A stretch of DNA of 64,000 bases, taken from positions 212,788 through 276,787 of the forward strand of contig NZ_JAAFIX010000005.1 of the NCBI RefSeq assembly GCF_013297935.1, written 5' to 3'. The position numbers were made by a program, and so were the translations under genes. Positions 19,049-27,293 of this stretch are shown one piece after another (within the stretch, counting starts at the first letter, position 1; each line of letters starts with the position of its first letter). The notes below the pieces were generated by a model, which had not been told where the DNA came from, did not search any database, and worked only from the letters and a program-made list of their open reading frames with translations. This stretch comes from Rhodoferax sp. (lineage in GTDB: Bacteria > Pseudomonadota > Gammaproteobacteria > Burkholderiales > Burkholderiaceae_C).

Positions 19049-20167
19049 GCGGACTCAAATCCAAGTGCAACACTTGGTTAGTTTATTAGATGGTTTGAGC
19101 GGGCTCTTCAAGTTTGTCCAGCCAGCTACTGTAGACCTCATGCGGGGAACACCAATCCAGAGTTTTCCGGGGCCTGCCATTCATCAGGTCTGCAATCCCA
19201 TCGAGCTGCTCCTGGCTGTACCCGGACAGATCCGTACCCTTGGGTAAGAACTGCCGAATCAGTCCATTGGTGTTCTCATTTGTGCCGCGTTGCCAGGGAC
19301 TGTGCGGGTCACAGAAATACACCGCAATCCCCGTATTGGCAGTAAGTTGCTGATGATGCGTCATCTCCTTACCTCGGTCATACGTCAAGGTCTTACGCAT
19401 CGGTTTGGCTATGGAATTGAGCTTGTCAGTGAAGGCTTGCAAGACGTTCGCTGCCGTAGCGGGATTAGGGTGAGGCAGCTTCACCAGGATCAGCAAGCGG
19501 GTTGTACGCTCCACAAGCGTTCCCACTGCGCTTTGATTGAGCGTGCCTTTGATCGAATCTCCCTCCCAATGTCCCGGGAACTGGCGATCTTCAATCTCGG
19601 GCGGACGCACATGAATACTCAAGAGGTCAGCCATGTGACCACGCCGGTCCTCGCCTTTGGAGCGCGGCCAGCGCTTGGCTCGGGCCATGCGCAAGCAGGC
19701 AATGAGTTCTTTGCGAAGCTCTCCTCGGGGTTGGGCATAGATGACGTTGTAGATAGTTTCATGCGAGGTGCGTTTGGCGGACTCGCTCGAATGCAGTTTA
19801 GCCAAGTGGGCCGCTATTTGCTGGGGCGACCAGCGCTGACGGAGCAATGCAGTGATAGATTCAAAGAGGGCGTTGCCCGCCACCAGCTTGGGCGCTGGCC
19901 TGCCTTGGCGACGTCTGCGGACTTGGCGTTGCTGCGCGTAGCGGCAACTGTAGCCATTACCCCCTGCGTTGCGGGCTATCTCACGACTGATGGTCGAGGC
20001 ACTTCGCCCGAGTACGCGCGCTATGGCTCGAATGCTCAGGCATTGCTCCAGACTTATGGCGATCGTCTGACGATCTTGGTAGTCCAGTTGCTTGTAGTGG
20101 GGTTCTGATTTCATGGGCACACCTTAGAGTTCAATCACAGGTGTTGCACTTCACTTTTGAGGCCGTC
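19049..20167 (-). mobile_element. IS30-family insertion sequence (about 1.12 kb)
   Basis: The ends are imperfect inverted repeats of 25-27 bp that share CTCAAA and an identical 11-bp AAGTGCAACAC core (plus-strand 19063-19073 and complement of 20141-20151). AGGG flanks the element on both sides (19045-19048 and 20168-20171), consistent with a 3-4 bp target duplication. Removing the element and one AGGG restores an unbroken 59-bp repeat, which fixes the boundaries. It encodes a single intact transposase. Confidence 0.85.
19086..20120 (-). CDS. IS30-family transposase
   Basis: 344-residue DDE transposase. An N-terminal helix-turn-helix (LSIRAIARVLGRSASTISRE, about residues 29-48) recognises the ends. 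The catalytic triad appears as Asp in HWEGDSIKG, Asp in TYDRGKEMT, and Glu in RGTNENTNGLIRQFLPKG, the last being the hallmark of the IS30 family. The length is normal and I see no frameshift or stop, so the element may still be active. The reading direction is opposite to plsC. Confidence 0.95.
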   Translation of the reverse strand: MPMKSEPHYKQLDYQDRQTIAISLEQCLSIRAIARVLGRSASTISREIARNAGGNGYSCRYAQQRQVRRRRQGRPAPKLVAGNALFESITALLRQRWSPQQIAAHLAKLHSSESAKRTSHETIYNVIYAQPRGELRKELIACLRMARAKRWPRSKGEDRRGHMADLLSIHVRPPEIEDRQFPGHWEGDSIKGTLNQSAVGTLVERTTRLLILVKLPHPNPATAANVLQAFTDKLNSIAKPMRKTLTYDRGKEMTHHQQLTANTGIAVYFCDPHSPWQRGTNENTNGLIRQFLPKGTDLSGYSQEQLDGIADLMNGRPRKTLDWCSPHEVYSSWLDKLEEPAQTI

Positions 20168-20171
20168 AGGG

Positions 20172-20188
20172 CTAGAGGCTGATTTGAC
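20172..20188 (+). repeat. Dispersed 59-bp repeat, copy B, right part (positions 43-59)
   Basis: Begins CTAGAGGCTGATTTG immediately after the AGGG target duplication. Together with 19007-19048 it gives exactly 59 bases with no gap relative to the uninterrupted copies. Confidence 0.78.
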
Positions 20189-20199
20189 GTAAAAATCAC

Positions 20200-20274
20200 T
20201 GGTGTCCTCGACAGGAATCGAACCTGTATCTGTCCCTTAGGAGGGGACCGTTCTATCCATTGAACTACGAAGAC
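20200..20274 (-). tRNA. tRNA-Arg (anticodon CCU)
   Basis: Full cloverleaf on the minus strand: acceptor stem GTCTTCG with CGAGGAC (one G-U), D stem GTTC/GAAC, anticodon stem GTCCC/GGGAC around loop CTCCTAA giving anticodon CCU, and T arm ACAGG-TTCGATT-CCTGT. The discriminator A and CCA end are encoded (20200-20203). It decodes the rare Arg codon AGG. The IS30 element lies 32 bp beyond its 3' end. Confidence 0.96.
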
Positions 20275-20329
20275 CGGACGCGGGATTGTATCGGGCGGCG
20301 CGGCCCTTGCTCGGGCAGGGCGTGCCGGG

Positions 20330-21544
20330 TTACTTGGTCAAGTGCCGCATGGCCTCTTCGAGGCCTTTCAGGGTGAGCGGGTACATCTTGTTTTGCACGA
20401 TCTGCTGGATGACGCTGATGCTCTGGCGATACTGCCACACGCCTTGGGGCTCGGGGTTGATCCAGGCGAATTTGGGGAAGGCGCTCATGAGCCGCTGCAG
20501 CCACTCGGCGCCGGGCTCCTCGTTGTTGTATTCCACGCTGCCGCCAGGCTGCAAGATCTCGTAGGGGCTCATGGTCGCGTCGCCCACGAAGATCAGCTTG
20601 TAGTCCTTGTTGTACTTGCGGATGATGTCCCAGGTATCAAACTTCTCCGCAAAGCGGCGGCGGTTGTTCTTCCACATGAAGTCATATACGCAGTTGTGGA
20701 AGTAATAGAACTCCAGGTGCTTGAACTCGGTCTTGGCCGCGCTGAACAGCTCTTCCACCCGCTGTATGTGGTCGTCCATGGTGCCGCCCACGTCCATCAG
20801 CAGCAGCACTTTGACGTTGTTGTGCCGCTCAGGGCGCATCTTGATGTCCAAGAAGCCCGCATTCGCTGCCGTCTTGCTGATGGTGGTCTCCAGGTCCAGC
20901 TCGTCCTCATGGCCTTCACGGGCAAACTTGCGCAGACGGCGCAGCGCCACCTTGATGTTGCGGGTGCCGAGTTCCTGGGTGTCGTCGTAGTCTTTGTAGG
21001 CGCGCTGGTCCCAGACCTTCACAGCGCTGCGGTTGCGGCTCTTGTCCTGCCCGATGCGGATGCCCTGCGGGTTCTGCCCGTAAGCGCCAAAAGGTGAGGT
21101 GCCGCCGGTGCCGATCCACTTGTTGCCGCCTTCGTGGCGTTCCTTTTGCTCTTCGAGGCGTTTTTTGAGCGTTTCCATCAGCTCGTTCCAGCCCATGGCT
21201 TGCAGCTTGGCTTGCTCTTCGGGCGTCAAAAACTTCACTAGGTTTTTGCGCAACCACTCGGCCGGAATGTCTTTGGTGAAATCGCTGACGTGCTCAATAC
21301 CCTTGAAGTAAGCCCCGAAGGCCCGGTCGAACTTGTCGTAGTGCTTCTCGTCCTTCACCAGCGTGGTGCGGGCGAGGTAATAAAAGTCGTCAATGCTGTA
21401 GCCGTTGGCTTCTTCCGCGCCCTCCACCTGGGGTGTGTTCGGGCCCACCACGCCTTTTTGGAGCGCTTCGAGCAGGGTCAGGTATTCCTTGACCGAGACG
21501 GGGAGCTTGGCATCGCGCAGGGTGTAGAAGAAGTCGAGCAGCAT
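20330..21544 (-). CDS. VWA domain protein (CoxE/MoxR-associated type)
   Basis: 404-residue protein with an N-terminal helical region and a von Willebrand A domain in the last half. The metal site motif reads LLLMDVGGTMDDH, a D-x-G-x-T form instead of the canonical D-x-S-x-S MIDAS. Such proteins usually work with a MoxR AAA+ ATPase as a chaperone pair that inserts cofactors or matures partner enzymes. Here moxR is the first gene of the same minus-strand run. The substrate is unknown. The CDS begins 12 bp after the acetyltransferase stop. Confidence 0.85.
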   Translation of the reverse strand: MLLDFFYTLRDAKLPVSVKEYLTLLEALQKGVVGPNTPQVEGAEEANGYSIDDFYYLARTTLVKDEKHYDKFDRAFGAYFKGIEHVSDFTKDIPAEWLRKNLVKFLTPEEQAKLQAMGWNELMETLKKRLEEQKERHEGGNKWIGTGGTSPFGAYGQNPQGIRIGQDKSRNRSAVKVWDQRAYKDYDDTQELGTRNIKVALRRLRKFAREGHEDELDLETTISKTAANAGFLDIKMRPERHNNVKVLLLMDVGGTMDDHIQRVEELFSAAKTEFKHLEFYYFHNCVYDFMWKNNRRRFAEKFDTWDIIRKYNKDYKLIFVGDATMSPYEILQPGGSVEYNNEEPGAEWLQRLMSAFPKFAWINPEPQGVWQYRQSISVIQQIVQNKMYPLTLKGLEEAMRHLTK

Positions 21545-21556
21545 GGCGGTCTCTGT

Positions 21557-22150
21557 TTAGCGTGGCTTGTCCAGCAGGTACAGGAGCTGGGCCTTCACCT
21601 CCGGCCATTCGCCGCTGCGCAGGCTGTACATCACGGTGTCGCGGATGGTGCCGTCGCGGCGCAGGCCGTGGCCGCGGATCACACCGTCTTTTTTGGCGCC
21701 CAGGCGCTCAATGGCGGCTTGAGACGCGAAGTTGAAATTGTCAGTGCGCCAGCCCACCACGTGGCAGCCCAGCGTCTCAAAGGCGTGGGTAAGCAGCAGC
21801 AGTTTGGCGGTGGTGTTCACATGGCTGCGCTGGCTGCTTTTGCCATACCAGGTCCACCCGATTTCAACCCGCTTGATGGCTGGCACGATGTCGTGGTAGC
21901 TGCTGCAGCCCAGCACCTTGCCGGTGGCCGTGTCCGTGACAGCGAAGGCAAAGCGGTTTCCGGCTTCGCGCGCGGCGAGCGCGTCTTCTATGTATTTGCG
22001 GGTGTTTTCCGGCTCAGGCACGGAGGTGACCCGGATGTTCCACAGCTCCCCGTCGGCCGCTGCAGCGCGTAAACCGTCTTCGTGCTCCAAGGCCAGGGGT
22101 AGGAGTGTGACGCCACGGGCGCTCAGGGTTACCGGGTCCACAAAGGCCAT
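21557..22150 (-). CDS. GNAT-family N-acetyltransferase (RimJ/RimL-like)
   Basis: 197-residue acetyl-CoA-dependent acetyltransferase. The central AFAVTDTATGKVLGCSSY, the EIGWTWYGKSSQRSHVNTTAKLLLL acetyl-CoA-binding block (given here in part) and the C-terminal FASQAAIERLGAKKDGVIRGHG are typical of the RimJ/RimL type. The acceptor is unknown. I start it at the ATG at 22150, two bases after the preceding stop; the longer frame from 22189 would overlap the small membrane protein gene. Confidence 0.85.
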   Translation of the reverse strand: MAFVDPVTLSARGVTLLPLALEHEDGLRAAAADGELWNIRVTSVPEPENTRKYIEDALAAREAGNRFAFAVTDTATGKVLGCSSYHDIVPAIKRVEIGWTWYGKSSQRSHVNTTAKLLLLTHAFETLGCHVVGWRTDNFNFASQAAIERLGAKKDGVIRGHGLRRDGTIRDTVMYSLRSGEWPEVKAQLLYLLDKPR

Positions 22151-22152
22151 GG

Positions 22153-22377
22153 TTATTCCTTGGGTGCGGCTGCGTTGCGGTTGCGCCATTTGCGTGCGAG
22201 CTGCAAGCCGACCCCGCCGCCAATGCTGACCAACACAATGGCGCCAATGCTGGCGTTTCCGTAGCCTGGTGCAAACAGGTCAAGACCTAACCAACGGCCG
22301 ACCCAGAAGCCGATCAGCGCGCCGCCCACAAATCCGACCGCGTCGGAAATGCCTTCAATCAGTAGTTTGGAGCTCAT
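22153..22377 (-). CDS. Small glycine-rich membrane protein
   Basis: 74-residue protein with two hydrophobic segments (about 10-30 and 42-60) rich in glycine, and a basic C-terminus (ARKWRNRN). It resembles small glycine-zipper membrane proteins, but I cannot assign a family. It lies 5 bp after the moxR stop codon and 2 bp before the acetyltransferase start, so it is translated as part of that operon. Confidence 0.75.
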   Translation of the reverse strand: MSSKLLIEGISDAVGFVGGALIGFWVGRWLGLDLFAPGYGNASIGAIVLVSIGGGVGLQLARKWRNRNAAAPKE

Positions 22378-22382
22378 GGTGT

Positions 22383-23237
22383 TTAGCGATTCGTGCGTTG
22401 CATGTACATGAGCTTTTCGAACAAGCTCACGTCTTGTTCATTTTTCAGTAGCGCGCCAACCAAAGGCGGCACGGCGGCCTTGTTGTCTTTCGTTTGCAGA
22501 GCCTCCGCCGGAATGTCTTCCGCCAACAGCAGTTTGAGCCAGTCCAGCAGCTCGCTGGTGGAGGGTTTCTTTTTCAGGCCCGGCAGGTTGCGCACTTCGA
22601 AGAAGGTTTTCATGGCTACGCTGACCAGCTCTTTTTTGAGGCCGGGGAAGTGCACATCCACAATGCTCTGCATGGTGGTGGCATCGGGGAATTTGATGTA
22701 GTGGAAGAAGCAGCGACGCAAAAATGCGTCGGGCAGCTCTTTTTCGTTGTTAGAGGTAATGAACACCAGGGGCCGGTGTTTGGCCTTGATGAGCTGGCGG
22801 GTCTCGTAGCAGTAAAACTCCATGCGGTCGATCTCGCGCAACAGGTCGTTGGGGAACTCGATGTCGGCCTTATCGATCTCATCAATCAGCAGCGCAACCG
22901 GCTGATCGGCGGTAAACGCCTGCCACAGCACGCCCTTGATGATGTAGTTGTTGATGTCTTTGACGCGCTCTCCGCCATCCACATCCGAAAGCTGAGAATC
23001 GCGCAGGCGGCTCACTGCGTCATATTCATACAGGCCCTGCTGTGCCTTGGTGGTGGACTTGATGTGCCACTGCAGCAGTGGCATGCCCAAGGCCTGTGAC
23101 ACTTCCTCGGCCAGCATGGTTTTGCCCGTGCCCGGCTCACCTTTGACCAGCAGGGGGCGTTGCAGCGTAATGGCTGCATTGACCGACAGCATCAGGTCCT
23201 GGGTGGCAACGTAGTTTTCTGTTCCGGTGAATTTCAT
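22383..23237 (-). CDS. MoxR-family AAA+ ATPase
   Basis: 284-residue AAA+ chaperone. Walker A is GEPGTGKTML at about residues 37-46, Walker B is LLIDEIDKAD, and sensor-1 is ITSNNEKELPDAFLRRC. MoxR proteins partner with VWA proteins, and a VWA gene lies three genes downstream on the same strand. Diverges from the cytochrome c4 gene over 120 bp. Confidence 0.92.
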   Translation of the reverse strand: MKFTGTENYVATQDLMLSVNAAITLQRPLLVKGEPGTGKTMLAEEVSQALGMPLLQWHIKSTTKAQQGLYEYDAVSRLRDSQLSDVDGGERVKDINNYIIKGVLWQAFTADQPVALLIDEIDKADIEFPNDLLREIDRMEFYCYETRQLIKAKHRPLVFITSNNEKELPDAFLRRCFFHYIKFPDATTMQSIVDVHFPGLKKELVSVAMKTFFEVRNLPGLKKKPSTSELLDWLKLLLAEDIPAEALQTKDNKAAVPPLVGALLKNEQDVSLFEKLMYMQRTNR

Positions 23238-23357
23238 AGCAAAAGCGTCTGAGTTGCTGCTTGATGGCGATCAAACATAGGGGTTCTACGGAGGGCCTTC
23301 TCGATATAATGGTTTGACACAACCACCACGTCATCACTCTGTGATTGTCATCGCAAA

Positions 23358-24023
23358 ATGAACAAATTCCTCTTGTCGCTGTCCGCCGCGCTTGTCGCTT
23401 CCGTGACCGTTTTTGCTGCTCATGCCGAGGGCGTACAGGGTGACGTGCAGGCCGGTGCTAAAAAGAATGCCATGTGTATCGGCTGCCACGGCATCGTGGG
23501 TTACCAGTCCAGCTTCCCCGAAATTCACAAGGTCCCCAAGATCTCCGGGCAAAGCGGCCAGTACATCGCTGCCTCCCTGAATGCCTACAAAAAAGGTGAG
23601 CGCAAGCACCCCTCTATGAAGGGTATTGCTGCTTCGCTGTCGGACCAGGACATTGCTGACTTGGCGGCTTACTACGAAGCCAGTGGTGTTGTTGCCGGTG
23701 CACCTGCCTTGGGCAAGGCTGCTGCCGCATCAGAAAAAGTCAACGCCCTATTGACCAAAGGTAACTGCGCTTCTTGCCACGGCGAGTCGTTGAGCAAGCC
23801 GATTGACCCCACCTACCCCAAGATTGCCGGCCAACACAGCGACTACCTCTTCGTGGCGCTCAAGGCCTATAAGGTCGAGGGCAACGCCAATATTGGTCGC
23901 GGCAACGCCATCATGGGTGGCATTGCCAAGCAATTTAGTAACGCCGAGCTCAAAGAGCTGGCCAACTACGTGGGCTCATTGCCCTCTGACCTGCAAGTGG
24001 TTCCCCAGAGCCGCTTCAAGTAA
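23358..24023 (+). CDS. Dihaem cytochrome c4-type protein
   Basis: Periplasmic electron carrier of 221 residues. The signal peptide (residues 1-22, cleavage after AHA) is followed by two class I cytochrome c domains with haem sites C40-x2-C43-H44 and C137-x2-C140-H141. Cytochromes c4 pass electrons to terminal oxidases, and the cox operon at 37-46 kb is a plausible acceptor. A TATAAT box at 23305-23310 lies 48 bp upstream of the ATG, although its -35 is poor. A strong terminator follows. Confidence 0.94.
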   Translation: MNKFLLSLSAALVASVTVFAAHAEGVQGDVQAGAKKNAMCIGCHGIVGYQSSFPEIHKVPKISGQSGQYIAASLNAYKKGERKHPSMKGIAASLSDQDIADLAAYYEASGVVAGAPALGKAAAASEKVNALLTKGNCASCHGESLSKPIDPTYPKIAGQHSDYLFVALKAYKVEGNANIGRGNAIMGGIAKQFSNAELKELANYVGSLPSDLQVVPQSRFK

Positions 24024-24045
24024 GCTCCGGTTCCACGCGTTCCCC

Positions 24046-24073
24046 AAAAGCCGCTCCTTGAGCGGCTTTTTTA
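24046..24073 (+). terminator. Rho-independent terminator after cytochrome c4
   Basis: Stem AAAAGCCGCT with AGCGGCTTTT around a 4-nt loop, followed by TTTTTTA. It can act in both directions between the convergent cytochrome and cysteine-cluster genes. Confidence 0.9.
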
Positions 24074-24086
24074 TTTCTGGGCGGGC

Positions 24087-24644
24087 TTAGCCTTGCACCG
24101 GGTGGATCGGGATGACCGGCTTACCCGACCCTGCGACGTAGTAGCTGGGGCATTGGTAGCGGGCAATGTCATGCCCGTGTAGCGGAAACGAGCCGCAATT
24201 CGACAGCCTTCGCAAAGGCGAGTGGTAGATGCCGCATTGGAACTGCTGCGACCCCACTGGCTCCAGAAACATGCACTGGTGGTCCATGCAGCAGTTGCCG
24301 CATTGGACGCATTCCCCCTTAATATGCTCCGGGACCTGGGGTGCGCGTCCGGCCACATCTTGAAAGTAGTGCAGGGCGGGGCCAGCCTCCATGGCCTTGA
24401 TGTGGCGGCGCGCGTTGCGCATCGTGCCCCGGTAGTCGCGCAGGTAGCGTTTGCGCCAGAACACCAGGCTGGCCAGAGCGGGTGCCGCAAGGACACTGGT
24501 GTAGGCACAAACAATCAGTGCTTTGGTAGCCCATCGTGCCAAGAGTTGTCGCAAAGTCGCCTCCTTACAGTGCTGGCCGAATGCTATGCAGGCTGTGCGG
24601 CAAAACCGTGACACCGCGCGGTCATAGGCAGTGTCACTGAGCAT
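24087..24644 (-). CDS. YkgJ-family cysteine cluster protein
   Basis: 185-residue protein with one predicted membrane segment near residues 41-62 and a C-terminal cysteine cluster (CVQCGNCC, then HQC, FQC, NCGSF and YQCP). These ligands probably bind zinc or an iron-sulfur centre, as in the CxxCxxCC (YkgJ/DUF3108-like) group. The function is unknown. The start is uncertain: I use the ATG at 24644, but the sequence before the membrane segment is not conserved in any way I can judge. It is divergent from lplT with 18 bp between starts. Confidence 0.75.
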   Translation of the reverse strand: MLSDTAYDRAVSRFCRTACIAFGQHCKEATLRQLLARWATKALIVCAYTSVLAAPALASLVFWRKRYLRDYRGTMRNARRHIKAMEAGPALHYFQDVAGRAPQVPEHIKGECVQCGNCCMDHQCMFLEPVGSQQFQCGIYHSPLRRLSNCGSFPLHGHDIARYQCPSYYVAGSGKPVIPIHPVQG

Positions 24645-24662
24645 TCATATGCCAACGGCAGC

Positions 24663-25949
24663 ATGCGCAGCTTCAACCTTTGCTCCGTCATGCAAGCCAC
24701 ACCCCGAACCATGCCACGCGCTTTTTATGTGCTGCTTGCAGTGCAGTTTGTGTCCACCCTTGCGGACAACGCTTTTTTGATCGTGGCCATTGCCCGCGTG
24801 ATGGAGCTGGCGGAGGCGGATTGGCGCATTCCGCTCCTCAAGATCGGGTTCACGTTGTTCTACGTGCTGCTGGCACCCTTGGTGGGGCCGCTTGCCGACG
24901 CCTTCCGCAAGGGGCGTGTCATGGTGCTGTCCAATGCGTTCAAGGTCGTGGCCATGGGTTTGCTGCTCTATGGCGTAGATCCGCTAGTGGCTATTGTGGT
25001 GGCGGGGTGGGGTGCTGCGCTGTACGCGCCCGCCAAATACGGCCTGATGACCGAGCTCCTGCCTCCGGCGGATCTGGTGCGTGCTAATGGTTTTTTTGAA
25101 GGGGCCACGGTCTGCGCCGTGATCTTCGGGACGGTGCTCGGGGGTGTGCTCATCAGCCCGCTGTTGCCGGTGCTTCAGGGGCCGCAGCTGTGGGGTGGGG
25201 CTAGCGAGACTGGCACCGCGTTGTTGGCAGGCATGTTGGTGCTGCTGGCTTTGAACAGCGTGGCCATGCTGGTGTGCTTTGCCATTCCTGACAGTGGTGC
25301 GCGGTATGACCCCCATTCCATTCACCCGCGCGCGCTGGCGGTGCGCTTTTGGCGTGAAAACATTCTTTTGTGGCGCGATGCCGTGGGCGGCATGTCCATG
25401 TCGGTGACCACCTTGCTGTGGGGGGTGGGGGCTACCCTGCAACTGGTGGTGCTGCGCTGGGCGAATGAAGCATTGGGCTTGCCGCTCGACCAGGCTGCGT
25501 ATTTGCAGGGGGTGACGGCATTTGGTGTGGTGGCGGGCGCGATAGCCGCCAGCCGCTATGTAGCGCTTGAGAAGGCGGTGCACCTCTTGCCGCTCGGGTT
25601 GCTGCTGGGCTTGGTGATACCGCTGATGCTGTGCGTCGAGTCCATTGCCATGGCCGCGGTCTTGATGGTGGTTGTCGGGGCGATGGCGGGGTTTTTTGTG
25701 GTGCCTATGAATGCGTTGTTGCAGCACCGCGGCTACACCTTGCTCACAGCCGGCCGCTCTATCGCGGTGCAAGGTTTCAATGAAAACGCGGGCATGCTGG
25801 TCATGCTGGCGGTCTATGCCGGGGCTACCGCCCTGCAGCTGCAACTCAGCACGCTGGTGTGGGGTTTCGGTGCTTTGGTGACCGTGGGCATGGTGTTGGT
25901 GTGCGCGGCCTATCGCGGGCAGTGGGTGCCGGCGCGACCTGCTTGGTAG
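24663..25949 (+). CDS. lplT: Lysophospholipid transporter LplT (MFS)
   Basis: 12-TM major facilitator protein of 428 residues that flips lysophospholipids inward across the inner membrane for re-acylation. The N-terminus FYVLLAVQFVSTLADNAFLIVAIA and the PAKYGLMTELLPPADLVRANGFFEG loop (each given in part) are characteristic of LplT. The partner acyltransferase Aas, often adjacent or fused, is not in this window. The start could also be ATG 24690 or 24711. It heads a stretch of envelope-lipid genes. Confidence 0.88.
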   Translation: MRSFNLCSVMQATPRTMPRAFYVLLAVQFVSTLADNAFLIVAIARVMELAEADWRIPLLKIGFTLFYVLLAPLVGPLADAFRKGRVMVLSNAFKVVAMGLLLYGVDPLVAIVVAGWGAALYAPAKYGLMTELLPPADLVRANGFFEGATVCAVIFGTVLGGVLISPLLPVLQGPQLWGGASETGTALLAGMLVLLALNSVAMLVCFAIPDSGARYDPHSIHPRALAVRFWRENILLWRDAVGGMSMSVTTLLWGVGATLQLVVLRWANEALGLPLDQAAYLQGVTAFGVVAGAIAASRYVALEKAVHLLPLGLLLGLVIPLMLCVESIAMAAVLMVVVGAMAGFFVVPMNALLQHRGYTLLTAGRSIAVQGFNENAGMLVMLAVYAGATALQLQLSTLVWGFGALVTVGMVLVCAAYRGQWVPARPAW

Positions 25950-25991
25950 ACGTCAAACTGTCAAAAAAGCATCATCAAGCTGTTATGTGCG

Positions 25992-27293
25992 GTGCCTAGT
26001 CTCGGGCTTGTGAAAACCTCCGACGACCTCCTCATCGAGTCCTTCGCGCCGCAGCTCTCCAGTTTGCGGATTGCTGTCGTGACAGAAACCTTCCCACCCG
26101 AAGTCAATGGCGTGGCCATGACACTGGGGTGGCTCGTCAATGGCTTGCTGCACAAGGGCCACTCGGTGCAGGTGGTACGACCGCGCCAACCGCGCGAGCA
26201 GGCGTCCATGCAGCACGAAGGTTTGGACGAGGTGCTCTCCAAAGGCGTGCCCTTACCCGCCTACGGCGAGTTGCGATTTGGCATGCCCTCAAAGAGCCGC
26301 CTGATCAAACTGTGGGGGGAGCGCCGACCCGACATCGTGCATGTGGTCACTGAGGGGCCGCTGGGGTGGTCTGCGGTAGCGGCGGCTCGCAAGTTGCAGT
26401 TGCCCATTACTAGTTCGTTCCACACCAATTTTCAGAGCTATTCGCAGCATTACGGCATCGGCCTGTTGAAGACGCCGATCGAGTCATACCTGCGCAAGCT
26501 GCACAACCGCACCCAGGCCACCATGGTGCCGACCCGCAGCCTGGTCCAAGACCTGACCGCACGCGGCTACGAGAACGTGACTTTGCTGTCGCGCGGCGTG
26601 GCGCTGGAGCAGTTCGGTCCGCAGAACCGCTCGGTGGCGCTGCGCCGCCAGTGGGGTGTGCTGGGCGATGAGTTGGTCATCCTGTTGGTGGGGCGCTTGG
26701 CCAAAGAAAAAAGCGTGGGGCTGGTGGTGGCCGCATTCCGCGCCATCAAGGCCCGCGTGCCGGATGTGAAGCTGGTGTTTGTGGGCGACGGCCCTTTGCG
26801 CAAGGCGCTGACCGAGGCCTGCCCGGAAGCCCATTTTGCCGGTGTGCAAAAAGGGGGAGATCTGGCGGCGCACTACGCCTCGGCGGACCTGTTTTTGTTC
26901 CCCAGCGTGACCGAGACCTATGGCAATGTGGTTCCTGAAGCATTGGCCAGCGGGCTAGCGGTGGTGTCGTATGACTGCGCCGCGGCGCTCGAACTGATTG
27001 AAAGCGGCGATAACGGGGTGCTGGTGCCCACAGGCGACGACGTGTCTTTCGTCAATGCCGCTGTGCAACTGGCGGTGGACCCCCAGCGCATCGCACGTTA
27101 TCGTGCGGCGGCTGCCAAGGCCGTGGCCGACCGCAGCTGGGATGCGGTGGCGGACACGTTTTTGCACACTTTGCGCTCCGTGCTGGAGCGCCACGGGCGG
27201 CCGTTTGCTTCCGTCCCCGCGAGTAAGGCGAGCGCCTCAGGCCTGCCAGCGCAGGAGCGGCTGGCCCATTCGCACGCGCGACCCTTGCTCTAG
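25992..27293 (+). CDS. Glycosyltransferase family 4 (GT-B) protein
   Basis: 433-residue GT-B glycosyltransferase. The N-terminal acceptor domain starts IAVVTETFPPEVNGVAMTLG. The C-terminal nucleotide-sugar domain has LVGRLAKEKS and the E-x7-E motif in FPSVTETYGNVVPEALASG. This form resembles the enzymes that glycosylate diacylglycerol or phosphatidyl lipids (MgtA or sulfoquinovosyl-type), but the acceptor is not shown by sequence. GTG 25992 and GTG 26010 are both possible starts, and neither has a strong ribosome site. The 3' end overlaps psd by 57 bp, tail to tail. Confidence 0.85.
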   Translation: MPSLGLVKTSDDLLIESFAPQLSSLRIAVVTETFPPEVNGVAMTLGWLVNGLLHKGHSVQVVRPRQPREQASMQHEGLDEVLSKGVPLPAYGELRFGMPSKSRLIKLWGERRPDIVHVVTEGPLGWSAVAAARKLQLPITSSFHTNFQSYSQHYGIGLLKTPIESYLRKLHNRTQATMVPTRSLVQDLTARGYENVTLLSRGVALEQFGPQNRSVALRRQWGVLGDELVILLVGRLAKEKSVGLVVAAFRAIKARVPDVKLVFVGDGPLRKALTEACPEAHFAGVQKGGDLAAHYASADLFLFPSVTETYGNVVPEALASGLAVVSYDCAAALELIESGDNGVLVPTGDDVSFVNAAVQLAVDPQRIARYRAAAAKAVADRSWDAVADTFLHTLRSVLERHGRPFASVPASKASASGLPAQERLAHSHARPLL

